Origin: Crocinitomicaceae bacterium
Lineage (GTDB): Bacteria; Bacteroidota; Bacteroidia; Flavobacteriales_D; Crocinitomicaceae
Assembly: GCA_024639405.1 (NCBI GenBank)
Contig: JAHEIL010000047.1
Location: 48,911 to 112,910 of the forward strand
DNA length: 64,000 nt
Direction: 5' to 3'
Part shown: positions 52,857 to 61,705 of the stretch, one piece after another
Position numbering within the stretch: the first letter of the stretch is position 1
How the letters are laid out: the number at the start of each line of letters is the position of its first letter
Notes under the pieces: model-generated
Told to the model about the DNA's origin: nothing
Database searches by the model: none
The model's input: the letters and a program-made list of their open reading frames with translations, nothing else
Position numbers and translations under genes: made by a program

Positions 52857-54548
52857 TTAAAGTTTTGAAAATGATTCGTAATTGCCATCAAAAACAAGTG
52901 TACCTTGTTCAAATTTCACTATTCGATCAGCCATTTTTTGAATTGATTGATCATTACTTGCTATCAATAGAGTCGTGTTGCTCAGTTGTTCAAGGTGAGC
53001 TATTAAGGGTTGTTTTTGATTCTGTGACATTCCAACAGTTGGATCATCTAACAAAAGAAGTCGTGGATTTTTGAGTATTGCTCTAGCATACAATAGCTTT
53101 GTTATGGAATCTTTCGGAATAAAATGGATTTCATTGCTTAATTGTGTCGCATATTTTTCATTGCATTGATTGACAAAATTAGTCATACCCAATAGTTCCA
53201 TTATAGTAGCGATTTCTGACAATTCCACAGAATGATTTCCAAAACGAATATTATCTTCCAATGAAACATCAATGAGTTGATCACTTGCTAAAACAGTTCC
53301 AATTTGACTTCTTAACTCGTGAGTATTTAAATTCTCAAGCGGAAGATTATCTAAAGTAATCATACCAGACTGTTTTTCGCAAATTCCAGTCAATAAATAA
53401 AACAATGAATTTACTGTTAAGCTTGTGTCAGCGACAATACAAACTCGTTCATTTGGTTGAACTGAGAACGAAACTGAATTTAAACTTTTTTCCGTGAATA
53501 TGGAAGATTGAAAATTAAGTCCTTGAACATCAATTGCCATTCCTTTGTTAGTTGTCTTATCCAATACTGCTCCGTGATATCTTTCAAGTGGAATATCGGT
53601 TGCTTGACCAATTTTTTCTGTTGATGTAAACACATCGTATATAATATCCAAACTAATGATCAGTTTTTCAACAGAAGACAATACCAATAAAATAATGATT
53701 TCAGAAGCAACAAATTGTCCAATGTTTAATTGTTGATTGATCACCAACAAACCACCTACAATTAATAATGCTAATGCGATCATGATTTTGAATACAATTA
53801 AAAAAGTATATTGCTTTACTAAAACTTTAAAATGTTTGTCGCGTGCACCCAGATAATTGTGTAAAAATCCATTTGCTTTATCCACATTGTAAGCGTTTTG
53901 AGCCGACATTTTAAAACTAATTTTAGCATTCGCTATGTTTGACAACCAGCTTGCAATCTTATACTTATGAGATGATTCTTTCAAACTTGTTTCATAGCCT
54001 TCTTTAGAAGTCAATCGAACAATCAAATACAACATAAGTAATAAAAGAATTCCCAAAAAGATAAAGAAACTATGGTAAAACGATAACAACACAAGTCCAA
54101 ATACGATTTGAAGTGAAGCAGCTGTAAAATCAATTAATAATTTTGAAATTCCTTTTTGCAAAGTAACAGTATCAAAAAAGCGATTCGTTAAATCACCCGC
54201 ATTCAATTTCAACGTTTCCACCAATTTCATTTGTGGAATTCTTGCCGCAAATTCAAACGTTGATCGTGTAAAAATTCGTTGTTGTAAATTTTCAGTAATT
54301 CTAAGCTGATAAATCGTTAAAATTCCTGAAAATCCAATTGCTAATGAAACCAATAAAACTAATACTAGCCAGGAAGCACTTATTTGACCTAATTGAATAA
54401 AATTAATAATCATTTGTATACCCAAAGGCAATCCCAAAGACAAAATTCCGCTCAAAATCGCAAACAAATAAATGTTCTTTATTTCAGAAGAATCAGGTTT
54501 TAACAAATTAAAAAACCGTTTAAAAATGGATACATTAGACGTTGTCAT
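52857..54548 (-). CDS. ABC half-transporter with degenerate nucleotide-binding domain
   Basis: 563 residues. The N-terminal ~310 residues hold six helices in the type I exporter arrangement of HlyB-like proteins. The C-terminal ~220 residues have the ABC-ATPase layout but the catalytic motifs are altered. Walker A reads ADTSLTVNS (373-381; the lysine is Val379 and all glycines are gone). The signature region has FIPKDSIT instead of LSGGQ, Walker B is LLLLDDP (497-503; Glu replaced by Asp), and the H-loop is SND. No second ABC gene is in the operon. The frame is intact, so this is not decay by frameshift. Confidence 0.88.
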   Translation of the reverse strand: MTTSNVSIFKRFFNLLKPDSSEIKNIYLFAILSGILSLGLPLGIQMIINFIQLGQISASWLVLVLLVSLAIGFSGILTIYQLRITENLQQRIFTRSTFEFAARIPQMKLVETLKLNAGDLTNRFFDTVTLQKGISKLLIDFTAASLQIVFGLVLLSFYHSFFIFLGILLLLMLYLIVRLTSKEGYETSLKESSHKYKIASWLSNIANAKISFKMSAQNAYNVDKANGFLHNYLGARDKHFKVLVKQYTFLIVFKIMIALALLIVGGLLVINQQLNIGQFVASEIIILLVLSSVEKLIISLDIIYDVFTSTEKIGQATDIPLERYHGAVLDKTTNKGMAIDVQGLNFQSSIFTEKSLNSVSFSVQPNERVCIVADTSLTVNSLFYLLTGICEKQSGMITLDNLPLENLNTHELRSQIGTVLASDQLIDVSLEDNIRFGNHSVELSEIATIMELLGMTNFVNQCNEKYATQLSNEIHFIPKDSITKLLYARAILKNPRLLLLDDPTVGMSQNQKQPLIAHLEQLSNTTLLIASNDQSIQKMADRIVKFEQGTLVFDGNYESFSKL

Positions 54549-55221
54549 GTTGAATGGTCTTAAAAATTAATTCTTGATAAAATAGTTCTACGAAGTCTTT
54601 TTCAACCTCTGAATTGGTCAATTTAGGTAAGTGTTCAGCAAAAAAATGCTGTTGGTTACTTCCTTCAATCATTGAAGTTACCAACATATTCGGAAATTTA
54701 TAGGATGGCGCAATTTCAATAATAATACTTGCAACATTTTCTACTACGTTTTTATAGAGTGCAAAAACACCATTTTTATTTTCACTGTCGACATCCTTTG
54801 TTTGAATGACTTTTGACGCTTCATTGATTACCAATTTTTTAAGCAATAACTCGTTCATCAAAATATTTTCCTTTTGTGGATTCGGAATGGTCGTTAAAAT
54901 ATGTATCGCTTTTTGAAGTTTTAGTAAGGGATCAGAAATGTTAGATGTTTCAAACAATAAGCGTGTCGCAATACAACTCCAATACCAATTTATTAAATAA
55001 AGTAAAAGCTTGTGTTTGCTTTCAAAATATCGGTAAATGGTCGCTTCTGTAGTTGCTATTGTTAATGCTAATTTTTTAAATGTGAATTTTTCAAATCCAA
55101 CTTCATTGATAAAAAGAATACTTTCATTCAATATTTTTTGACCAATAACAGATGTTGATGGATCTTTTAAAAAAAGTTTCTCATTAATTGGAATTTTAAG
55201 TTGATGAAATATTGCATCCAT
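54535..55221 (-). CDS. TetR family regulator of the ABC/HlyD operon
   Basis: 228 residues. HTH in ILFINEVGFEKFTFKKLALTIATTEATIYRYFESKHKLLLYLI (about 31-74). It is the first gene and overlaps the ABC gene by 14 bases. A 17-bp palindrome covers its promoter, indicating autoregulation of the whole operon. Confidence 0.88.
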   Translation of the reverse strand: MDAIFHQLKIPINEKLFLKDPSTSVIGQKILNESILFINEVGFEKFTFKKLALTIATTEATIYRYFESKHKLLLYLINWYWSCIATRLLFETSNISDPLLKLQKAIHILTTIPNPQKENILMNELLLKKLVINEASKVIQTKDVDSENKNGVFALYKNVVENVASIIIEIAPSYKFPNMLVTSMIEGSNQQHFFAEHLPKLTNSEVEKDFVELFYQELIFKTIQHDNV

Positions 55222-55237
55222 AAAATAGTATTTCTTG

Positions 55238-55260
55238 CAAATATAATAGTAATACTATTA
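55238..55260 (-). promoter_or_regulatory. operator/promoter of the ABC/HlyD operon
   Basis: Palindrome TAATAGTA-A-TACTATTA (55244-55260) overlaps the minus-strand -7 box TATATTTG (55245-55238). A further half-site AATAGTA is at 55224-55230, just before the start codon. The geometry fits a TetR repressor blocking its own promoter. Confidence 0.65.
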
Positions 55261-55290
55261 AAAATGATATTTTTACTTTTTTTAACAAAA

Positions 55291-55318
55291 AAAAAGCTTC
55301 GAAAAATCGAAGCTTTTT
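55291..55318 (-). terminator. mdh terminator
   Basis: AGCTTCGA pairs with TCGAAGCT around AAAA, with A-run and T-run on the two sides; downstream of mdh. Confidence 0.88.
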
Positions 55319-55336
55319 AAAAATAGGAAGATTGAA

Positions 55337-56269
55337 TTAGTTATTCATATTATCTAAAACATCCATAACACCTTTTACTGCAACTGCTGATTCTTCCAAC
55401 AATGCTTTTTCTTCAGTGTTTAAGTCTAATTCAATAATTCGTTCGATACCGTTTTTCCCTAAAACTACAGGAACACCTAAATAGATATCTTTCATACCAT
55501 ATTCACCTTGTAACCAAGCACAAACTGGGAAGATTCTTTTTTGATCACGGATAATAGCTTCAACCATTTGCGCTGCTGCTGCTCCTGGAGCGTACCATGC
55601 AGAAGTCCCTAATAATTTAACGATCTCTCCACCGCCAAATTTAGTACGTTCAATAATTTCATCTAATTTTTCTTTAGAAATCAATTCAGTAACTGGAATC
55701 CCAGAAACTGTAGTATATCTAGGAAGTGGAACCATTGTGTCTCCATGTCCACCCATCAATACAGCTTGAATATCTTTTGGCGATACATTTAATTCAGTAG
55801 CTAAAAATGCTCTGTATCTTGCCGTATCCAATACACCTGCCATACCAAATACTTTGTTTGGATCAATTTTAGCATTTAAGTATGCGCAATAAGTCATAAC
55901 ATCTAATGGATTAGACACTATAACGATAATTGCATTTGGAGAATGTTTAACGATGTTTTCAGTAACTGTTTTTACGATTCCAGCGTTTGTTGCGATTAAG
56001 TCATCACGAGACATACCTGGTTTTCTCGGTAAACCTGAAGTAATTACTACAACGTCAGAATTTGCCGTTTTAGAATAATCATTTGTAGAACCTGTTGTAC
56101 GAGAATCATACAAATTGATTGGTGAAGTTTGCCAAATATCCAAAGCTTTTCCTTCAGCAAATCCTTCTTTAATATCCAACAAAACGATTTCGTTGGCAAT
56201 TTCTCTTTGAGCTAAAACGTCAGCACATGTTGCTCCTACGTTTCCTGCTCCTACTACTGTTACTTTCAT
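55337..56269 (-). CDS. mdh: malate dehydrogenase (LDH-like type)
   Basis: 310 residues. Oxidises malate to oxaloacetate in the TCA cycle. NAD-binding VVGAGNVGATCADVLA, substrate arginines in GLPRKPGMSRDDL and DTARYRAF, and the catalytic His in MGGHGDTMVPL. The PRKPGMSR active-site loop marks a malate rather than lactate enzyme. A -7 box TAATTTTG is at 56317-56310 (minus). Single gene. Confidence 0.96.
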   Translation of the reverse strand: MKVTVVGAGNVGATCADVLAQREIANEIVLLDIKEGFAEGKALDIWQTSPINLYDSRTTGSTNDYSKTANSDVVVITSGLPRKPGMSRDDLIATNAGIVKTVTENIVKHSPNAIIVIVSNPLDVMTYCAYLNAKIDPNKVFGMAGVLDTARYRAFLATELNVSPKDIQAVLMGGHGDTMVPLPRYTTVSGIPVTELISKEKLDEIIERTKFGGGEIVKLLGTSAWYAPGAAAAQMVEAIIRDQKRIFPVCAWLQGEYGMKDIYLGVPVVLGKNGIERIIELDLNTEEKALLEESAVAVKGVMDVLDNMNN

Positions 56270-56428
56270 TCTTTATAAATTGGTTGATGAAATCATGAAT
56301 TTTACGCCACAAAATTAATACTTAATCCTTAATAAAATGGTTAAATTGTTGAGAAAATGAATATTTTTAGTGAAAATTTAAAAAAAAGGCAACGCATACA
56401 TTAAATTGTCGTTTATAAAGTAATAATT

Positions 56429-57007
56429 GTGAAAAGTAAAGAAGAATTAAAAGTGATTATTGAGGGATGTGCGCAAAAAAATCGCCGTTCACAAGAAGCA
56501 TTATTTAAACTTTTTTACGGAAAATTATTACCTGTTTGTATGCGTTACATGCCTGACAAAGATAGTGCTCAAGATGTTTTACAAATTGGTTTTATTAAAG
56601 TATTTGACAAAATAGCGTTGTTTGATTTTAGAGGTTCTTTTGAAGGTTGGATAAAGCGAATCATTGTCAATACAGCAATAGATGAAATACGAAAAAAAAA
56701 TAAAAATGTATTTACAACGGATGTAGAGCGTGATTTCAAATTTGAAAAAACGAATCCAGCTGAAGAACATGATTTAGGTGATTTTGAGCGTTTAAAAGCT
56801 GAACTAGCAATTCAAGCAATTCAACAACTTTCACCAGCTTACCGTTCTGTTTTTAATTTATATGTGGTTGAAGAATACACTCACAAAGAAATTGCAGAAA
56901 TATTAGGTATAAGTGAAGGAACATCAAAATCAAATTATTCGAAAGCTAAACAAAATTTACAACGCATATTAGCTGCTAAATACGCTAAACTAGATGATTA
57001 TGAATGA
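56429..57007 (+). CDS. ECF sigma-70 family factor
   Basis: 192 residues from a GTG start. Region 2: ALFKLFYGKLLPVCMRYMPDKDSAQDVLQIGFIKVFDKI...RGSFEGWIKRIIVNTAIDEIRKK; region 4: QQLSPAYRSVFNLYVVEEYTHKEIAEILGISEGTSKSNYSKAK. It overlaps the following membrane protein gene by up to 14 bases, the usual arrangement of ECF sigma and anti-sigma pairs. No standard TAnnTTTG box is seen upstream, which would fit autoregulated ECF transcription. Confidence 0.93.
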   Translation: MKSKEELKVIIEGCAQKNRRSQEALFKLFYGKLLPVCMRYMPDKDSAQDVLQIGFIKVFDKIALFDFRGSFEGWIKRIIVNTAIDEIRKKNKNVFTTDVERDFKFEKTNPAEEHDLGDFERLKAELAIQAIQQLSPAYRSVFNLYVVEEYTHKEIAEILGISEGTSKSNYSKAKQNLQRILAAKYAKLDDYE

Positions 57008-58217
57008 TCAATTTGATAAAAAAATTAAAGAAACATTAGAAGGATATGAACTTCCTTATGATGCTGGTGCTTGGGATCAGTTAAATGGTAAAATGAATCG
57101 CACATCTCTTTTGAAAAAAGGAATAATATCAGCTACTTTACTTTCATTTTTTATTATCGGAGGAATTTATTTATTCAATTCAAATTCATCTAAAATTCTT
57201 TTAAAACCAACTCAAGATTTATCTTCTGTTCAAAAATCTACTTCAAAAAATAATACATTATCAAAATCTAACTCTGTTATTTTATCCAAAAACGAAAAGA
57301 ATACTTCGGTTTCAAATCAATTTATTATTGAAAAGAAAACCAACATTTTACACGAAATCAAACCTGAAGTTTCCATTCAACCAGAGTTACTTCCATCATT
57401 AATTGGAAATCCTATTACAATCCTATCCAATCAAGAAAACAATCCAATCAATTCAATTCCTACTATACAAGTATCATCAACAGAACCAAACTTAATGATG
57501 CCTTCTAAAGTTTGTTTGGGTGATGAAATTCACTTTAATTATTTAAGTGACAACGATTTTTGGATTGTTGACCCAACTGGAAGTAAGACTATATTTAATT
57601 CAACTTTTATGCCTCAAATGGAAGGTAAATTCTCTGTCATTTCAAGAGAAAAAACAATGGGTTCATTTACAGTCTTACCTTCTCCTAAAATTGATTTTTC
57701 AATACACGACGATGATAAATACGAAAATGGATTACCAATCGCTAAGTGTTCAGCAAGTGGAAACGCATCTGTTTTCAATTGGAATATAAACGCTAAAAAA
57801 TATAGTGGTACAGAATGTCAAGTTCACTTATTTCAAAAAGGAATTTATCCAATTAAACTAAGTGCTCAAAATTCGTCAGGTTGTATCACTGAAATAACCA
57901 AAGAAATTACGATTGAATCTGATTACAACTTATTAGCTGCAACAGCATTTGATTTGCAATCACGTGACAAACGCAACAACACCTTTATTCCTTTTGCTTT
58001 AACTGTTCGATCTGTAGATTTCTCTATGATCATAATCGATCCAAAAGACGGTGCAATCCTATTTGAAACAACTGATGCCTCAAATCCTTGGACAGGAATT
58101 GACAAAAGAACTGGTCAATTGGTGGAAACAAACAAACCTTTCATTTGGAAAGTTATTCTGAAAAATCCCGAACAAGGAGAAAAAGCTGACTATAAAGGTG
58201 TAATTACGCGTATCTAA
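56994..58217 (+). CDS. putative anti-sigma membrane protein with CHU_C-like (T9SS type B) C-terminal domain
   Basis: 407 residues (start 56994, or ATG 57000). Residues 1-40 are a cytoplasmic anti-sigma-like helix pair (FDKKIKETLEGYELPYDAGAWDQLNGKM); 42-62 a membrane helix; 65-165 a Ser/Asn/Lys-rich linker. Residues 170-308 contain PKD/Ig-like sandwiches (VCLGDEIHFNY; FQKGIYPIKLSAQNSSGC). Residues 314-407 match the gliding-motility-associated C-terminal domain in outline (TAFDLQSRDKRNNTFIPF, IIIDPKDGAILFETTDASNPWTGID, PFIWKVILK, YKGVITRI). The CHU_C opening is diverged and lacks the usual NGDG. No signal peptide: the helix is an anchor. Confidence 0.75.
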   Translation: MIMNDQFDKKIKETLEGYELPYDAGAWDQLNGKMNRTSLLKKGIISATLLSFFIIGGIYLFNSNSSKILLKPTQDLSSVQKSTSKNNTLSKSNSVILSKNEKNTSVSNQFIIEKKTNILHEIKPEVSIQPELLPSLIGNPITILSNQENNPINSIPTIQVSSTEPNLMMPSKVCLGDEIHFNYLSDNDFWIVDPTGSKTIFNSTFMPQMEGKFSVISREKTMGSFTVLPSPKIDFSIHDDDKYENGLPIAKCSASGNASVFNWNINAKKYSGTECQVHLFQKGIYPIKLSAQNSSGCITEITKEITIESDYNLLAATAFDLQSRDKRNNTFIPFALTVRSVDFSMIIIDPKDGAILFETTDASNPWTGIDKRTGQLVETNKPFIWKVILKNPEQGEKADYKGVITRI

Positions 58218-59171
58218 TCAATCTTTAAAATTCTTCATTTTATAAGAAATCCCAATTCCCAAAACAGATTTAAACTGGGTTCTAGGTCCAACTTGTCCAT
58301 TTGCATCGCGAATATTGATGTCATCGTCATAAATTACTGACCATTGTAAAGATGCTGAAAACCATGAATTGACTTTAAATGTAAACAATGCTTCTGCATT
58401 GACATCTAAATTTTGAGGATGGTTCACGTAATTACTAAACAATTCAAACTTCGATTTTAAATCAATGTTTTTAGCCACCGTTTTATTGAATTTTATTTTC
58501 AAATATGCTCCAAACTCACCTCTAAAACGTTTTCCAGCTGTCAACACATTACCTAAACCATCAAAGGTTGCTTTCTCAACACCAAAAGCTCCTGCATTTG
58601 CTAAAAGTTGATCATTCACAAACGTCATTTTAGAAGCAAAAGGTGAAGTAAATACAGAAAAATTATCGCTTTTTATATAGTCAATTCCCAATGCAGCACT
58701 TACATATCCAGGAGCCATAAAGGTCGATATTCGAATGGAATCATTTGGATAAGAGAATCCATTCAGCAATTGTGTTTTAAATCCTCCAATAAATGATATA
58801 TAAACGTGATTTTTTATTTTCATTCCTAAATTAGATGCTATATCTATTTTATCATCCGTTTTTTGTAAGGTTTCTGTAGTTCCTTTTTCGATGTATTGCA
58901 TTCCACCCAAAGCCAACGCAAAATCATTTGTCCATTTCACATTATTTTTAGTGTATGTTGCACTTGCTGAAATTGTCCCTAATAAAGAAACATTGTTTCG
59001 ACCTCCTGCATTCCAATTCACAAACGATGATTGTGAACCATTTAATCCATAAATAGCTTTTAATTTCCAGAATTTTGGAACAATTGAATCTTTTTTGATA
59101 AGACTATCACCAACTTGAGAAAAACTAACTAAAACAGACACGAATGATATTAAAATGAGAATTGATTTCAT
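58218..59171 (-). CDS. DUF3078 outer-membrane protein
   Basis: 317 residues. Signal peptide KSILILISFVSVLVSFSQ, then DUF3078: FWKLKAIYGLNGSQSSFVNWNAGGRNNVSLLGTISASATY and beta-barrel strands to an aromatic end (LGIGISYKMKNF). Function unknown. It is convergent with the anti-sigma-like gene without a single intervening base, and no terminator is visible. Confidence 0.88.
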   Translation of the reverse strand: MKSILILISFVSVLVSFSQVGDSLIKKDSIVPKFWKLKAIYGLNGSQSSFVNWNAGGRNNVSLLGTISASATYTKNNVKWTNDFALALGGMQYIEKGTTETLQKTDDKIDIASNLGMKIKNHVYISFIGGFKTQLLNGFSYPNDSIRISTFMAPGYVSAALGIDYIKSDNFSVFTSPFASKMTFVNDQLLANAGAFGVEKATFDGLGNVLTAGKRFRGEFGAYLKIKFNKTVAKNIDLKSKFELFSNYVNHPQNLDVNAEALFTFKVNSWFSASLQWSVIYDDDINIRDANGQVGPRTQFKSVLGIGISYKMKNFKD

Positions 59172-59293
59172 GGTATAAAATATTAGGCTGCAAATTTCAC
59201 ATTTCCAATTTATTTATAAAAGGTATTCTTCATTTTTTTTGAAATAAATGGATACTTTTTACTAATTTCGTTGAAAATTTAACTTATAAAATC

Positions 59294-60472
59294 ATGTTGA
59301 AAGAAGTATACATTGTCGCAGCAGCAAGAACACCAATCGGTTCATTTCTAGGAGGATTATCAACTATTCCTGCATCTACTTTAGGTGCAATTGCCATCAA
59401 AGGTGCAATCGAAAAAGGAAATATTCCTGTAGATAAAATTGATGAAGTATTTATGGGGAATGTATTGCAAGCTGGTGTTGGTCAAGCTCCTGCTCGTCAA
59501 GCTGCTTTAGGAGCTGGATTGCAACAATCTGTTCCTTGTACAACGGTAAATAAAGTGTGTGCTTCTGGAATGAAAGCGATAATGTTAGGTGCGCAATCTA
59601 TTTTGGCTGGTGACAATGAGTTAGTGGTTACAGGTGGAATGGAAAGTATGTCACAGACCCCACATTATTTGGACGGAAGAAATGGTTCAAAATTTGGAAA
59701 TATTCAATTAATTGATGGTATTACAAAAGACGGTTTGTTGGATGTTTATTCAAAAGTTCCAATGGGAAACTGTGCTGAATTATGCGCTAAAGAATACAAC
59801 ATTACAAGAGAAGATCAAGATAATTTTGCCATCGCATCGTATACAAAATCAGCTGAGGCTTGGAAAGCAGGTAAATTTGACAATGAAATTGTTCCTGTTG
59901 CTGTTCCTCAACGCAAAGGTGATCCAATCATCATTTCTGAAGACGAAGAATACAAAAATGTTTTTTTAGATAAAATTCCTGGATTACGTCCTGCTTTTGA
60001 CAAAGACGGAACAATCACTGCAGCCAATGCATCAACATTAAATGACGGTGCATCTGCACTTGTATTAGCTTCTAAAGAAGCAGTTGAGAAATACAATCTA
60101 AAACCAATTGGGAAAATTGTTAGTTATGCAGATGCTGCTCAAGCTCCTGAATGGTTTACAACAGCACCATCTTTAGCGATTCCTAAGGCTTTAGATAAAG
60201 CTGGAATGAGCGTGAAAGATGTTGATTTCTGGGAATTAAATGAAGCGTTTGCTGTTGTTGGAATTGCCAATACGCAAATCTTAGGAATCGATCCTGCAAA
60301 AGTAGATGTAAATGGTGGAGCTGTTGCTTTAGGTCACCCACTTGGGAATTCTGGTTCTAGAGTTGTCGTAACTTTATTGAACGTTTTAAAACAAAACAAT
60401 GCTAAAATTGGTGGTGCTGGAATCTGTAACGGAGGCGGTGGTGCATCAGCAATCATTATTGAAAATATTTAA
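59294..60472 (+). CDS. acetyl-CoA acetyltransferase (thiolase)
   Basis: 392 residues. Catalytic Cys in NKVCASGMKAIMLG (about residue 89), His in NEAFAVVG and GHPLGNSGSR, and the second Cys in ICNGGGGASA. Condenses or cleaves acetoacetyl-CoA; biosynthetic (AtoB/PhaA) and degradative types are not separable here. Single gene with strong terminator. Confidence 0.95.
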   Translation: MLKEVYIVAAARTPIGSFLGGLSTIPASTLGAIAIKGAIEKGNIPVDKIDEVFMGNVLQAGVGQAPARQAALGAGLQQSVPCTTVNKVCASGMKAIMLGAQSILAGDNELVVTGGMESMSQTPHYLDGRNGSKFGNIQLIDGITKDGLLDVYSKVPMGNCAELCAKEYNITREDQDNFAIASYTKSAEAWKAGKFDNEIVPVAVPQRKGDPIIISEDEEYKNVFLDKIPGLRPAFDKDGTITAANASTLNDGASALVLASKEAVEKYNLKPIGKIVSYADAAQAPEWFTTAPSLAIPKALDKAGMSVKDVDFWELNEAFAVVGIANTQILGIDPAKVDVNGGAVALGHPLGNSGSRVVVTLLNVLKQNNAKIGGAGICNGGGGASAIIIENI

Positions 60473-60489
60473 TTATTTTTACATTGAAT

Positions 60490-60518
60490 GAATAGCGTTC
60501 ATTTATGGACGCTATTTT
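60490..60518 (+). terminator. thiolase gene terminator
   Basis: AATAGCGTTC pairs with GGACGCTATT (one G-T) around ATTTAT, followed by T-run. Confidence 0.85.
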
Positions 60519-60538
60519 TTTTAACTTAAAATTAAAAT

Positions 60539-61705
60539 ATGGGCTTTTTTAAATTAGAACAATCTCCCAACCGTGTTTTTGGATTAGACTTACTTCGTTT
60601 TGTTGCCATTTTTATGGTATTACTTGGCCATAGTTTAATTCTTGCACCAAAAACTTTGAAACCTTTTGTCTACAAATTCTTATTTGATGGTGTTGCTATT
60701 TTCTTCGTACTGAGTGGGTTTCTAATTGGAGGAATTTTAATTAAACAATTGAACAAAGAAAAGCCCTCTTTGTATGGATTGGTTGATTTCTGGAAACGAA
60801 GATGGATGCGAACACTACCAGCATATCTTATTATTCTAATTTTCTTATTGATTTATACAGCCTTTTTTATCCCTAAAAACTTACCTGAAGATTGGTTCCG
60901 TTTTTTCTTTTTTACACAAAATCTATTTGCTTATCGCCCTTCCTTTTTTGCAGAAGCTTGGAGTTTAAGTATTGAAGAATGGTTTTACTTATCTGTACCG
61001 CTTTTGCTGTTTGGCGCATTAATTATTTTTAAATCTTCTACAAAATGGACGATTCTAATCGTTTCAACACTTGTTTTGATTGCTGTTACTTACTACCGAT
61101 TTTATTTATATCACGCTTATACTTTACCTGAAAATCCGAATCCAACTACAATAAAAGCCTTTAAAAAATACATACAATTAGGCATTGAATACCAAGTTGT
61201 ACCAAGATTAGACGCGATCATGTTTGGAGTAATTGCCTCTTTCATTGCCTATTACGCTCCGAAATTTTGGCAACATTGGGTGAGATACGTTTTATTTCTA
61301 CTTGGGATTTATATTTTATACCTAACAAAGTATTACATGGGTAAAAGTTACGCTGAATTTGCCGCTGTTTGGGTTCCAACCTTAAAATCTTTGGCAATTT
61401 TCTTGATGCTTCCATTGTTAGCAAATATGAAAAATGGATTAGGAAAATGGACAAAGTGGATTACATTTTTCAGTTTAATTTCGTATTCAATGTACCTTGT
61501 AAATTTAAACATCGTTATTAATACAATCATAAAAAACACCATTCACGGAGTATACGGTGAAAAACACCAGCCAGGTACTTATTGGTATTTAGATTATTTG
61601 TTGTTTTGGATTTTTACAATTTTAATCTCTACGTTAATGTACAAATACATTGAAATTCCATTTATGAAATTACGAGATGCTAAAAAAAATAAAACTTCGA
61701 ACTAA
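60539..61705 (+). CDS. acyltransferase 3 (OafA/YrhL) family membrane protein
   Basis: 388 residues, about ten helices. RVFGLDLLRFVAIFMVLLGHSL holds the conserved His of AT3 proteins; FFVLSGFLIGGIL and WKRRWMRTLPAY (Arg motif) follow. Transfers acetyl or other acyl groups to sugars of surface polysaccharide or peptidoglycan at the inner membrane. The last 29 bases overlap the esterase gene, so the two are coupled. Confidence 0.9.
   Translation: MGFFKLEQSPNRVFGLDLLRFVAIFMVLLGHSLILAPKTLKPFVYKFLFDGVAIFFVLSGFLIGGILIKQLNKEKPSLYGLVDFWKRRWMRTLPAYLIILIFLLIYTAFFIPKNLPEDWFRFFFFTQNLFAYRPSFFAEAWSLSIEEWFYLSVPLLLFGALIIFKSSTKWTILIVSTLVLIAVTYYRFYLYHAYTLPENPNPTTIKAFKKYIQLGIEYQVVPRLDAIMFGVIASFIAYYAPKFWQHWVRYVLFLLGIYILYLTKYYMGKSYAEFAAVWVPTLKSLAIFLMLPLLANMKNGLGKWTKWITFFSLISYSMYLVNLNIVINTIIKNTIHGVYGEKHQPGTYWYLDYLLFWIFTILISTLMYKYIEIPFMKLRDAKKNKTSN

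Noticed and set aside
52857-54548. Frameshift or sequencing error as cause of the degenerate ABC domain
   Set aside because: The frame is continuous, and strands around each lost motif remain well conserved, so substitutions rather than a shift removed the motifs.
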